Shown piece after piece: positions 35,232-43,718 of a stretch of 64,000 bases of DNA. The position numbers and the translations under genes are program-made. Origin of the DNA: Acidobacteriota bacterium (lineage in GTDB: Bacteria; Acidobacteriota; Vicinamibacteria; Marinacidobacterales; Marinacidobacteraceae); contig JAJEAO010000008.1 of NCBI GenBank assembly GCA_022822745.1, positions 1 to 64,000 of the forward strand. The letters are read 5' to 3'. Positions within the stretch are counted from its first letter, which is position 1. Each line of letters starts with the position of its first letter. Below the pieces are notes generated by a model, which worked only from the letters and a program-made list of their open reading frames with translations, did no database searches and was not told the DNA's origin.

Positions 35232-36461
35232 TTACCTGTTTCCGTACCGATCCTCTCGCGCCTCCCAGAAGTCGAAGACCGACTCCCAGGACTGGGGCTC
35301 GATGATGTAGGTGCCGTGTCCAATGCGTTCCCCCAGGATATTCCATCCCAGAAATGGATCATCCCAACTGTTCTGACAGTGCTCAGGCAAGGGAAGTCCG
35401 TCTCTCGGTTCAACCACTACAGGCCAGTTCGTATCCTCCGCCAGTTGAACGGCGAGGGGGAACGTTACGCCATAGGTCGTTGGTCCTGCCACGCCAGTAA
35501 TCAGAGCCTCCAAGTCCCCCATGGACCTGATTCGCCAGCCCGTGCGACCAGTCCGTTCTTGGAGATTGTGAACCTTCCAACCTCGCTTTGAGTCCCCTAG
35601 ACCAGCAGCATGGGTAGATTTGCTACTTATGTAATTCTTGAAGACGTACTTGTTCGTCAGAAACCCCCACAGGAGCCTCCAACCAGCGTCCTTCTGGAAT
35701 TGTCGTTTGGTTCTAGTCCATCCACTGTGACCTTTGGTGAACCTCTCCACCCCCTGCCATGTATGCGTTTGATCTATAACAGGAGACTGCTCTGGGAGTA
35801 GTCTCGTTCCGTCGTCATCAAATCCCCACTCATATGAATAGATGCGCCTGTGCTTGTCCGCAACATCATTGACGATGACTTGCTCCTGGTCAAAACGATA
35901 CCCCCATTTGAAGGTGAACTCCCGTATCGCCTCATGTCTAGGCTTGGGTGGAGGGGAACTCTTGAATCGCCACTTTACCTTTGGAATCGGATCAAAGACG
36001 AACAGGCCGTTGGGATCAGAGCCACTCTGAAATCCTCCATCCTGTGTGACCTTCCCGAATCCAAGACCCGCAGCAGCCTTGAATATCCTCCTGAGTCTCT
36101 TTTCTGACCTCGACTTCAACTCATGTGAGGTAGCGCCTCTATACACAATGCCCGTGTGACTCTGCCGGTCTCTACCTTCATCCGACAGCTCCATCAAATC
36201 GTGATTGCCGCCGACATAGGTTCCGATGGTCCCGAACGCGCAGTTCTCCACGATGTTGGCCACGAAAGCAATCGAGGCTGATTCCAACGCTGCCGTAGGC
36301 TGCGACTCATACAGCTCCATGCTCCAATTCCTGTCCGTGTCAAGAACGGGCCTATTGCCGTTCAGAATGTCGGCAGATGCCTCTTGAAGATCAATCGTAT
36401 GTCTTCTGGTCTTCGCTTGAGTAATCCACGCGTCGATCCTCTCGATGAGTCGTCCAGCCAT
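35232..36461 (-). CDS. Unknown protein, main gene of inserted element
   Basis: 409 aa from the ATG at 36461, chosen because AGGAGG sits 8 nt upstream; an ATG at 36467 is too close to it. I recognise no family. Features seen: an N-terminal helical region, an Ala/Val-rich stretch ESASIAFVANIVENCAFGT near residue 60, and Trp-rich segments (VKWRFKSSPPPKPRHEA, EFTFKWGYRF, GWRLLWGFLTNKYVFKNYI). The C-terminus has GHGTYIIEPQSW. No HUH, Tyr/Ser recombinase or clear DDE arrangement is visible, nor any signal peptide. Codon use is less GC-biased than neighbours. It could be a new transposase type or passenger. Confidence 0.65.
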   Translation of the reverse strand: MAGRLIERIDAWITQAKTRRHTIDLQEASADILNGNRPVLDTDRNWSMELYESQPTAALESASIAFVANIVENCAFGTIGTYVGGNHDLMELSDEGRDRQSHTGIVYRGATSHELKSRSEKRLRRIFKAAAGLGFGKVTQDGGFQSGSDPNGLFVFDPIPKVKWRFKSSPPPKPRHEAIREFTFKWGYRFDQEQVIVNDVADKHRRIYSYEWGFDDDGTRLLPEQSPVIDQTHTWQGVERFTKGHSGWTRTKRQFQKDAGWRLLWGFLTNKYVFKNYISSKSTHAAGLGDSKRGWKVHNLQERTGRTGWRIRSMGDLEALITGVAGPTTYGVTFPLAVQLAEDTNWPVVVEPRDGLPLPEHCQNSWDDPFLGWNILGERIGHGTYIIEPQSWESVFDFWEAREDRYGNR

Positions 36462-36485
36462 GTTCATTGCCTCCTGGGTTATACA

Positions 36486-36507
36486 GGGATTGTATCGCTG
36501 AGCGTCC
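36486..36507. repeat. Internal copy of element terminal sequence
   Basis: GGGATTGTATCGCTGAGCGTCC matches the element terminus at 19 of 22 positions, in direct orientation to the left end. It lies about 25 bp upstream of the cargo gene's start, where a protein that binds the termini could also repress the gene. Confidence 0.6.
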
Positions 36508-36516
36508 GTTCCAGGG

Positions 36517-36699
36517 TCACTTGGTGTCTCTCTTCCTCAGATACTCCCACTCGCGCCGCTTCTTCGGCGGCGTGGTCAGAATCGCCCGAGCGATAGTGCC
36601 TGCCCGGTGCCTGTCCAGCCATAAACACAGGTTAGCAGGGACTCGCCCCACCCGGGACAAATCGCCGTGAGCGGGGGAGCTAAACCCTTGAAGGCGCAA
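36517..36699 (-). CDS. Possible 60-aa protein within element
   Basis: A TTG-started frame that reads NLCLWLDRHRAGTIARAI and ends in a basic run KKRREWEYLRKRDTK. The first 20 residues overlap a hairpin-rich stretch (CCTTGCGCCTTCAAGG) and may be untranslated. A later start is possible. Basic and Trp-containing, so DNA or RNA binding is conceivable; unsupported otherwise. Confidence 0.3.
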   Translation of the reverse strand: MRLQGFSSPAHGDLSRVGRVPANLCLWLDRHRAGTIARAILTTPPKKRREWEYLRKRDTK

Positions 36700-36725
36700 G
36701 GCCGTAGATGGAGAACCCAGACTCC

Positions 36726-36753
36726 CCGTGGATACTCAGCGATATAATCCCCC
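36726..36753. repeat. Right terminal inverted repeat
   Basis: 28 bp starting CCGTGGAT and ending CTCAGCGATATAATCCCCC. It is the exact reverse complement of the left terminus and is directly followed by the second ATCGAA duplication. Confidence 0.9.
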
Positions 36754-36759
36754 ATCGAA
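36754..36759. repeat. Target-site duplication, right copy
   Basis: ATCGAA, identical to 35193-35198, directly after the right terminus; reading of the DUF3226 gene resumes at 36760. Confidence 0.85.
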
Positions 36760-37059
36760 GCCGATGATCTCCTGATTTGTCATGCGGAGGACTCGACTCG
36801 CACGGCCCGAGAGCTGGGAGCGCCTTTTGGCGACGCGAAAGAGCCGAAGGCGGTTCTTCACACCTGGTTGGCGTGGCAGAAGAACCCGGGCCTTCCCTAC
36901 GGCTTGGCCATCAAGGCGCGATTCTTCGACGGCGCGAGCTCCGCCGCCGAACGCTTCGTCGCCTGGTTCGTCCGGGTGTTCGGCGGGGAGGGCAAGGCTG
37001 CGGATGCCAGTGAGCCACCGCGTTCCGTGATGCGGCGTGGTGTGGCCGATGGATCCTGA

Positions 37060-37393
37060 CGGGTCGGAGACCGCGCCGCAGCGATCAGCCGCTGCTGCGG
37101 CTGGAGCGAACCGGATGCGCCCGGGAATCGCTGCTCGAACGGTCGTACAACGCTTCGCGGGGCTGGTTGTCCGCCATGCGGAGTCCGATGCCACGCTGGT
37201 CGAAGTCCGAGAAGACGGCGTCGAGCAGCCGCCGCCTGCGCTGGAGCGCCGATTCGACGGGGCGAGACTCTGGTCGCGGAGCGCCGGCCGGCTGGTCAGC
37301 GGATGCAGTGGAATTGCGCACAGCGACAGACCCATGGTCCCCGCGGCATACAGCCTGACGGTTCCGAGCCGCTGCTAGCATCGGCGGCCGACC
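37060..37393. other. 334 bp without a recognisable gene
   Basis: Follows the DUF3226 stop. Frames on both strands are short and Arg/Ala-rich, with no domain or ribosome-binding site. It presumably holds the promoter of the dipeptidase gene, but no consensus is clear. Confidence 0.5.
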
Positions 37394-38608
37394 ATGGGAC
37401 GAGGCAAGCGAGGCCCGAACGGATATCGCTCGTTCGGCTATCTGACCCCCGGCGAGGATTACGCCCCGCGGGAACTGGCGTGGGACGAGACCCTGTTCCC
37501 GGAGCACCCGGTGCCACTCTCCCCCGACCAGGAAGCCCGCGCCGGGCGTCTGGCGGCGGAGCTGATTCTCGTCTCGCTCCACGAGCACCTCGGCAGCTTC
37601 CCGAGCGACATCCACCAGACCCCGGCCTATGTGCGCGACGGGCGGGTTTTCACGCCCTTCGAGGCCCTCGCCCGCTCCGACTGGGACTGCGTCTTCGACA
37701 ACCTGCTGGACGGCATCTGCCGGATCGAGTCCCGCAGCGGCTGGAAGTGGAACGAGGTTCTCCACGACCTCGGGATGCGGCTCGCCGACCTCGCGCACCA
37801 GGACTTCCTCGTCCCCTGCCGCACGGTCCAGGACATCCTCCACGCCCACGCCACCGGCAGGATCGCGTGGGTGGCCGCCATCGAAGGGGCGGCGCCGATC
37901 GAGAACGAGCTGGACCGGATCGAGGTGCTCTACGGCTTCGGCGTCCGCGAGATGGGGATCACCTACAGCGAGTCGAACGCCCTCGGCAGCGGGCTGAAGG
38001 AGCCGAACGACGGCGGCCTGACCACCTTCGGCCGGCAGGCGGTCGAACGCATGAACAAGGTGGGCATGCTGATCGACACCGCCCACTGCGGCGACCGGAC
38101 GACCCTCGACGTGATCGAAGCGAGCGCAAAGCCGGTCTCCATCACCCACATCGGCGCCCGGGCGCTGTGGAACACGCGCCGCATGGCCCCCGACGATGTG
38201 CTGCGAGCCTGCGCCGACAAGGGCGGGATCATCGGGATCGAGGCGGCGCCCCACACCACGCTCACCGCGAACCACTCTCTCCACGACCTGGAGTCGTTCA
38301 TGGAGCACTTCGAGTACGTGAAGGATCTCGTGGGCGTGGATCACGTCGGCTTCGGGCCCGACACCGTGTTCGGCGACCACTGCGGTCTCCACCAGGTGTA
38401 TGCCGCGGCGCTCTCGATCAAGAAGGCGAGCGTCGGTTCCGGCGCGCCGCCGTTCGAGCGGGTGCCCTACGTGGCCGGGATCGAGAACCCGGTCGAGGGC
38501 TCGAAGAACATCCTCCGCTGGCTGGTCCGCCACGACTACTCGGACGAGGACATCGGGAAGGTCATGGGAGGCAACGCGCTCCGAGTCCTCGGCGAAGTCT
38601 GGTCCTGA
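37394..38608 (+). CDS. Membrane dipeptidase (M19) family protein
   Basis: 404 aa, cytosolic (no signal peptide). The M19 renal-dipeptidase pattern is seen in order: VAAIEGAAPIEN, a YGFGVREMGITYSESN strand, GMLIDTAHCGD and SITHIGARALW, with the His residues expected to bind the zinc pair, and VDHVGFGPDTVFGD near 320. The N-terminal D-x-H zinc site reads SLHEHLG, a deviation from typical DGHND. Expected activity: hydrolysis of dipeptides or D-amino-acid dipeptides. It stands alone between accessory genes. Confidence 0.75.
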   Translation: MGRGKRGPNGYRSFGYLTPGEDYAPRELAWDETLFPEHPVPLSPDQEARAGRLAAELILVSLHEHLGSFPSDIHQTPAYVRDGRVFTPFEALARSDWDCVFDNLLDGICRIESRSGWKWNEVLHDLGMRLADLAHQDFLVPCRTVQDILHAHATGRIAWVAAIEGAAPIENELDRIEVLYGFGVREMGITYSESNALGSGLKEPNDGGLTTFGRQAVERMNKVGMLIDTAHCGDRTTLDVIEASAKPVSITHIGARALWNTRRMAPDDVLRACADKGGIIGIEAAPHTTLTANHSLHDLESFMEHFEYVKDLVGVDHVGFGPDTVFGDHCGLHQVYAAALSIKKASVGSGAPPFERVPYVAGIENPVEGSKNILRWLVRHDYSDEDIGKVMGGNALRVLGEVWS

Positions 38609-38960
38609 ACCCGTACCTGACTCCGGGAGCCATGTCGGCGGGCTGATCCGCGCCGAGCGCACGAAGCTCTTCGCACGCCGTTCCGGTCCAACCGGCTCGC
38701 CCACCAGGGCCCCGCCGATGCCTCTCCCGCGATCGCTGCCCGCACCCGGCGTGGGATCGGCCTCCCGCAGGAAGCACAAGCGCTTGGAGCGGGAAGACTG
38801 TGACATCATGCTCCGCCGGTTCCCGCCGACTGAGGCGCGCTCCCGCGACCTGAGGCGCGCGGTGACCGCGGGGCTGGACACGGCGTCATGGCGCGTCAGC
38901 CCCGAGATCCCCACTGGAGACGGGTGGGGTCGCCATGACACGGAGCAGGAGGTTTTCCAG
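38609..38960. other. 352 bp without a recognisable gene
   Basis: A frame continuous with the next gene runs through here, but its composition is Arg/Pro-rich and lacks a start with a ribosome-binding site. Taken as leader of the membrane-protein gene. Confidence 0.45.
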
Positions 38961-40922
38961 ATGTTCGAGGGAGCGAAAGAGGCCATGACGAATGGCGCCG
39001 AGAGGATCCGCGGGAACGGCGCAGCAACGGATGACCTGGCCGTTGACAGCGTGGGCGTGGACGCGCAGGCGGACGGCGCACCCGCCACAGCGTCGCCCGT
39101 GGGGTCCGCCGCCTCGACCAGCGAGCAACCGTCAGCGACGGACCCGGAATCCGAGTCGCCCCCGCAACAGTCCCGGTCTCGTCGGACGATGCGCCAGGCG
39201 CCCACCGAGAAGCAGCGCCGGTACATCAAGACTCTCGGCGGAGATCCATCCGGTGTCCGGACGAAGCAGGAGGCGAGCGACCTCATCCAGCAGCGGCTCC
39301 TGATGCGGGGAAGGGGACCGCTCGACCCAGCTCGCCTGGAGGCCCGGGGCCGAAGAGCCGGCGAGGAGAGCAACGGCGAGTGGAGATCGGCCCACCGGAG
39401 CCTTCTGGCCGGCGTGAGCCTCGAACTCCAGGAATACCTCAACCTGACAGTGGACAGCCTTCGCAGCAAGCTGAGTGATCCGCTCGGGCCGGCTGGCTCG
39501 AGCCAGTTGAGCGGACCCAGCGAGATGGTCTATCGGGCAGAGGAGGAGCTGAGGCATCTGGAGCTCTGCCGGAAGTACGACCAGCCGCTCGATGAGCCCT
39601 CCCCGGACCCGCCGCCACCGAATCCTGATCCTCGTCCTTCAACGGAGGAACAGGCGGAGAACGTGTTTCGCAGAGTGATGGACCGTCTCGATCGGGAACG
39701 CCCTCTGTCCCCTCGGAAGGACGACCGGCCTGTCCCGGAGCCGCACCCGGGGGACGATGAGCCGGACGCTCCCTCGTGGCAACGGTGGCTTCCCCTGGCC
39801 TCCGTCTTCGTTGGCGGCGTCGTCGTCGAAGCGGGACTCAACATCATCCTTCTCATGGGGGCGCTCCCCGGCGGAGCGCTGGCGGCCTTCATGCTGGCGG
39901 TTCTCATTTCCACCATCAACGTCGGCGGTTTCGGCATCACGGCGGGACTGTTCTTCCGGTGGATCAGTGAGCAGGTCTCCAACCCGCGACCTCGCTGGTA
40001 CTGGGCGGCCGGGAGCCTGATCGTGCTCTTCGCGGTGGGCTTCAACATCGTTGCGGGACGACATCGGGAGGCGTACGCCCGCGTGCTCGCACAGATCGAA
40101 GCGAACCCGACGGCGCCGGTGCCTGCGCCGCGGGAACTCCTCGCCGACATTCCGATCAGTCCCCTCTCCTGGGAGCTCGAGGCGCTGCTCTTCGCCCTGC
40201 TCGGAATGTTCCTCTGGGGCTGGGGATTCTCGAAGGGGTTCACGTTCGCGCCGGAGGACGAGAAGGACTCGGCGGCCGGCTCTTCGGCGCACCAGCGGAG
40301 TCCGGCGGCAGCCGGCCCACGGGGACATGAAGAGAGCCCGTCGCCGGAGCGCCCTGCGGAGTCCCCGGCCATCCGAAGCGCCTCGGAAGCTGGACGCGGC
40401 GTGGAGTCAGCACCCGGCGTCGAGAGTGGGGGCCCCGCCGAGCCCTTGCCGCGGGAGCGCCGCCTCTTCGCGAAGTACCTGTCGCTTCCGGAACGCTACG
40501 CCCACAGGATGACCATGGAGCTGCGCCCGGAGGTTGCCGACTGGTACAGGGCGCTGGATCAGGAACGCCGTAACGTGACAAAGCTGGTCGAGACTCTGAA
40601 GATCGAGCAGAACCGGCGCTCCTGTATCGATACGCTCGAGCACGCTTTCCTCGTGGCGCACAACAGTGACTCTCCGCAAAAGATTCTCCACGAGACCGTC
40701 GAGAAGCATCGCATGGAGAACAACCCTGATCCTCTCGCGGTTACTGTGCCGGACTCGAAGGTTATCGAGGACGCCCGCAGGCTTGTCGTGGAGTGGAGAG
40801 ACACCGGCCAGGCCCGGTTCGACGAGCAGATTGCGGTGTCGCGGGAGAGAATCGCGGAGATCTGGGACAACTATCGGTCCGTTGTTCTTGGTGTCCCTGG
40901 GCCCTTCGCGACGCACGACTAG
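38961..40922 (+). CDS. Large multi-pass membrane protein, unknown family
   Basis: 653 aa from the ATG at 38961, preceded by AGGAGG at 8-nt spacing. Residues 1-75 are disordered (Ala/Ser/Pro). Residues 80-110 contain APTEKQRRYIKTLGGDPSG, a short motif seen in phage and plasmid accessory proteins. Four hydrophobic segments follow in the middle (about 275-300, 303-335, 340-365 and 400-425; for example PLASVFVGGVVVEAGLNIIL and ALLFALLGMFLWGWGF). A charged C-terminal 200 residues, largely helical, should be cytosolic. It ends 26 bp before a membrane-anchored VWA-like gene. Function unknown; the pair looks like a sensor or effector complex. Confidence 0.6.
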   Translation: MFEGAKEAMTNGAERIRGNGAATDDLAVDSVGVDAQADGAPATASPVGSAASTSEQPSATDPESESPPQQSRSRRTMRQAPTEKQRRYIKTLGGDPSGVRTKQEASDLIQQRLLMRGRGPLDPARLEARGRRAGEESNGEWRSAHRSLLAGVSLELQEYLNLTVDSLRSKLSDPLGPAGSSQLSGPSEMVYRAEEELRHLELCRKYDQPLDEPSPDPPPPNPDPRPSTEEQAENVFRRVMDRLDRERPLSPRKDDRPVPEPHPGDDEPDAPSWQRWLPLASVFVGGVVVEAGLNIILLMGALPGGALAAFMLAVLISTINVGGFGITAGLFFRWISEQVSNPRPRWYWAAGSLIVLFAVGFNIVAGRHREAYARVLAQIEANPTAPVPAPRELLADIPISPLSWELEALLFALLGMFLWGWGFSKGFTFAPEDEKDSAAGSSAHQRSPAAAGPRGHEESPSPERPAESPAIRSASEAGRGVESAPGVESGGPAEPLPRERRLFAKYLSLPERYAHRMTMELRPEVADWYRALDQERRNVTKLVETLKIEQNRRSCIDTLEHAFLVAHNSDSPQKILHETVEKHRMENNPDPLAVTVPDSKVIEDARRLVVEWRDTGQARFDEQIAVSRERIAEIWDNYRSVVLGVPGPFATHD

Positions 40923-40948
40923 GCGCTGCGCGCAGCACGTTCCGAGTC

Positions 40949-41734
40949 ATGGCAGTACCTGTGAGCCGCGCCAAGTCACCTTGGTACTATGGCGCGATCA
41001 TTCTGGCCGGCATTGTGGTCATTCTCGTCTTGGGGGTCTTGGCCTCTTACTCGGACAAGTTGAAAGTGCACCCGCCCGACTACTGTCCGACCGGCACTTG
41101 GGCCCAAGCCTGGAGGAACGTCAGAGTGCCGGGCGAGACTGCGATCCTGATTGACACGTCCAACGCGATCTCGGCGCAGGATGCGGGAGCGGCGTTCACG
41201 GGAATCGATTCATGGGCGAGAGGCTCAGCCCCCTGGCTTCAGCGGCTCTCGATCCATGCGCTGCCAGAGTCTGCCAGTGACCTGGACCCGCGGGGTTACG
41301 GATCGTGGTGCGTCCCGAAGGAGGGCGAGGACGCCAACTTGATCTACGAGAACGCTGTCTACGTCGAGGCGCAGTTTCGCCAGTTCCTGGCGAAGCTCCG
41401 CGACATTTTCCGGGAGCTCGTCAGCCGCCAGGAAGCGGATGAGTCACCGATCGTGGAGACCATGGCGCACCTCGTACAGCGAAACGAGGATCTCGACTCC
41501 ATCGTGCTCGTCTCCGACATGCTGCAGAACACCGAGGCGTGGAGTCACTACGCGAAGGACCGGGATGTGACGAGCCTTCCGGCCGCCTGTCGCGAGATCA
41601 CGGATCCGGGACGGCTCCAGACGGTCTTCGTTTACTACATCGACCGAGGTCTGCCGGAGATCCAGGCGCCGGAGTGGCCGGATGAGTGGTGGCGCCGGTG
41701 TCTCAGCGGAGTGACGACGGAGACGCTGAACTGA
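40949..41734 (+). CDS. Membrane-anchored VWA-like protein
   Basis: 261 aa. An N-terminal transmembrane helix (YGAIILAGIVVILVLGVLA) is followed by a domain starting AILIDTSNAISAQD, a MIDAS-like D-T-S in the first strand of a VWA fold, and later SIVLVSDMLQNTEAWSHY and VFVYYIDRG, the alternating strands of the Rossmann-like core. The domain is outside the cytosol if the helix is a signal anchor. It is co-oriented with and close to the large membrane gene, forming a likely two-component unit. Confidence 0.6.
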   Translation: MAVPVSRAKSPWYYGAIILAGIVVILVLGVLASYSDKLKVHPPDYCPTGTWAQAWRNVRVPGETAILIDTSNAISAQDAGAAFTGIDSWARGSAPWLQRLSIHALPESASDLDPRGYGSWCVPKEGEDANLIYENAVYVEAQFRQFLAKLRDIFRELVSRQEADESPIVETMAHLVQRNEDLDSIVLVSDMLQNTEAWSHYAKDRDVTSLPAACREITDPGRLQTVFVYYIDRGLPEIQAPEWPDEWWRRCLSGVTTETLN

Positions 41735-41818
41735 ATCCCGACCGGATACCCGCAGCGCGGCGAGTGCGACGGTTCGAGGAGACAGGCGAGCGGCTTCGAT
41801 CGAGCGCGCCGCGGTGAG

Positions 41819-42967
41819 TCAGAGGTCGTCGAGCAGGCGGCCGATCGCGACCGCGCGAACGCCAGGAGCGAGCGGGAAGGTGTCCGCGCCGGCGTGGATC
41901 ACGTCGAGGCGATTGAGCTGGAGCGTCTCCATCGCGGACCGCATGGACCGGGTCAGCCGAGGCGCCGATGTCCGCTTGACTTCAAAGCCGCGCAGCCGCC
42001 CGCCTCGCTGAACCAGGAGATCCACTTCGGCCCCGGTGTGCGCCCGCCAGAAGAACGCGGACGAGGGCGGAACGCCCAGCGCCGCCAGCACGCACTCGAT
42101 CACGAAGCCTTCCCACGAAGCCCCGACCTTGGGATGGCGATGGAGCTCCCGAAGAGTGGACACGTCGAGGAGGGTGTGGAGGAGCCCGGAGTCGCGGATG
42201 GTTATCCGGGGGGATTTCACCTGCCGTTTCCCGATGTTGACCCTCCAGGGCTTCAGGCTGCGCACCATGAACACGGATTCGAGCGCCTCCAGATACTGCC
42301 GCACCCGGTAGGCCGAGATCCCGAAGGCCCGGGCGAGTTCCGCCCCGTTCCAAGTCTGCGCGTGGTAGTGAGCCAGCATGGCCCAGAACCGCTCCATGGT
42401 CGCAGGAGGGACGGCGATCCCCAGCTCGGCGAGATCCCGGGCGAGGAACGTCCGCACGAAATCGCTCCGCCAGCGCGCGCTCGCCGCGGCGTCCGGCGCG
42501 GTGAACGCCTCCGGGAAACCGCCCCGCAGCCAGAGATCCTCGTGGGCCTCCGGGCCGACTTCCGACAGATCGAAGCCACGCAGTTCGTGGAACGCGAGCC
42601 GTCCCGCCAGGGTCTCGGACCCCTGCCGGAGCAGCTCGGGAGAGGCGCTTCCGAGGAGGAGGAACCGGGCCGGCCGCTCCGGACGGTCGGCGAGGACCCG
42701 CAGCGCCGGAAACAGCCCGGGCCGCTGCTGGATCTCGTCCAGCACCACGAGTCCGCGGAGCGCCTCGAGAGCCAGGAACGGGTCGGCGAGACGCGCCACG
42801 TCGCGGGCGTCCTCGAGATCGAAGGTGTGCGACTCGCCCGGCCAGGAGGCCGCGATCTGCCGGGCGAGAGTGGTCTTGCCGACCTGACGGGGGCCGAGCA
42901 GGAGGACCGCGCGGCTCTCCCGCAGTCGAGTGGTGACGGCCTCGAAGTGGGCGGCGCGGGGGATCAC
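41819..42967 (-). CDS. DUF4143 family ATPase (third of three)
   Basis: 382 aa. Walker A GPRQVGKTTLARQIAASWPG near residue 25, Walker B VVLDEIQQRPGLFPALRVL near 72, FLLLGSASPELLRQGSETLAGR near 98, and a C-terminal domain with RITIRDSGLLHTLL, GAEVDLLVQRGG and FEVKRTSAP (nuclease-like). The sequence upstream on the minus strand is AT-rich (AAAATCGCAAATCGGTTCG), much like the promoter region of the first DUF4143 gene. Transcribed opposite to the surrounding genes. Confidence 0.8.
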   Translation of the reverse strand: MIPRAAHFEAVTTRLRESRAVLLLGPRQVGKTTLARQIAASWPGESHTFDLEDARDVARLADPFLALEALRGLVVLDEIQQRPGLFPALRVLADRPERPARFLLLGSASPELLRQGSETLAGRLAFHELRGFDLSEVGPEAHEDLWLRGGFPEAFTAPDAAASARWRSDFVRTFLARDLAELGIAVPPATMERFWAMLAHYHAQTWNGAELARAFGISAYRVRQYLEALESVFMVRSLKPWRVNIGKRQVKSPRITIRDSGLLHTLLDVSTLRELHRHPKVGASWEGFVIECVLAALGVPPSSAFFWRAHTGAEVDLLVQRGGRLRGFEVKRTSAPRLTRSMRSAMETLQLNRLDVIHAGADTFPLAPGVRAVAIGRLLDDL

Positions 42968-43087
42968 GGGTCGGCTTCAGACCGGAATATAGCGAACCGA
43001 TTTGCGATTTTCCTGGTTTTTCGTCCCGTCGGGGCCACCGGACCGACCACCAACGCCTCGGCGCTCCTTCGCAAGTAACCTTGCGCC

Positions 43088-43702
43088 ATGGAGCGGATCG
43101 GGGCAGGGCGTCCCAATCCGGCAGGGCTGACCGTCGCGGCGTTCGCGCTCGTCGCCGTCGCGGCTGCCGCTCCCGTCGCGGCGCAGGATCCCGCGGTGGC
43201 CGTGACGGTCCGGTTGCCCGACCCCGACCGCGCGCTGGTCGAGGTCCGTTTCGCGCCCGGCCATCCGTTCCGCGATGCGGTCGAGTTGCGCCGGCTGGTC
43301 GCGGGGGGCGAACGCGGCTTCCGGGTCCAGACCACTGGCGGCGCCGCCGGGTGGGAGGGCGAGGTTCCGGTCGCCGCGGATGGCTGGGCGCGGATCGGGG
43401 TGCCCCTGCCGACGACGCCTCCTCCGCCCGGAACCGATCTCTCGTTCCGGGCCCTGATCCAGCCGCCGCCCGGGTATCGGATCACGGACCCGTTCCCTTC
43501 GCGGGTCGAAGCGCAGCCCGACGGATCTCTTCGGCTCGCCCTCCCCGCGCCGCCCTCGCTGCTCCGCTTCCGCCTCGCGCCCGAAGGATCGCGCGCGATC
43601 ACCACCGCCGATCTGGTGGATCTCCTGATCGGCCTGCTCCTCGGCGCGCTCGCGGCTTTCGGACTGTCCCGGCTGCGGCGCCCAGTGACGGAGACGACAT
43701 GA
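43088..43702 (+). CDS. Exported membrane-anchored hypothetical protein
   Basis: 204 aa. Signal peptide (about residues 10-32, ending VAAQDPA), a beta-rich extracytoplasmic domain (VTVRLPDPDRALVEVRF), and a C-terminal transmembrane helix (DLLIGLLLGALAAFGLS). No family recognised. Followed after 16 bp by a tiny membrane gene, probably co-transcribed. Confidence 0.5.
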   Translation: MERIGAGRPNPAGLTVAAFALVAVAAAAPVAAQDPAVAVTVRLPDPDRALVEVRFAPGHPFRDAVELRRLVAGGERGFRVQTTGGAAGWEGEVPVAADGWARIGVPLPTTPPPPGTDLSFRALIQPPPGYRITDPFPSRVEAQPDGSLRLALPAPPSLLRFRLAPEGSRAITTADLVDLLIGLLLGALAAFGLSRLRRPVTETT

Positions 43703-43718
43703 CGAAGACGGCATCCTG

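Larger units (their letters stand above)
35199..36753. mobile_element. 1,555-bp terminal-inverted-repeat element of unknown family
   Basis: The ends are perfect 28-bp inverted repeats beginning GGGGGATTATATCGCTGAG. Similarity continues past one mismatch through GGAGT. A 6-bp target duplication (ATCGAA) and exact gene restoration on excision prove insertion. Inside is one main minus-strand gene (35232-36461) and a possible 60-aa frame; neither looks like a known transposase. A third, imperfect copy of the terminal sequence lies at 36486-36507. Base composition is less GC-rich than the surroundings. It is either a new self-mobile family or a non-autonomous element carrying cargo. Confidence 0.85.
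34779..37059 (+). pseudogene. DUF3226 (TOPRIM-like) gene split by a mobile element
   Basis: The left part (34779-35198, GTG start) reads LYVEGTDDENVVRHLLARC, FVLDGNDDPAGRW and VGVWLMPDN. It then runs into the element and stops at 35216. The right part (36760-37059) reads ADDLLICHAEDSTRTA, HTWLAWQKNPGLPYG and RFVAWFVRVFG. Removing the element plus one copy of the 6-bp duplication joins DLIE to ADDLL exactly in frame and restores a protein of about 239 aa. This is the expected length and order for DUF3226 TOPRIM-type proteins. The insertion is recent: both halves look undecayed. Confidence 0.85.

Noticed and set aside
35199..36753. Assignment of the element to the Tn3 family because its ends start with GGGG
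   Set aside because: The rest of the terminus does not match the Tn3-type consensus, the target duplication is 6 bp rather than 5, and there is no Tn3 transposase or resolvase.
37060..37393. Short minus-strand coding remnant
   Set aside because: An Arg-rich frame exists, but I could not tie it to any family and there is no start context.
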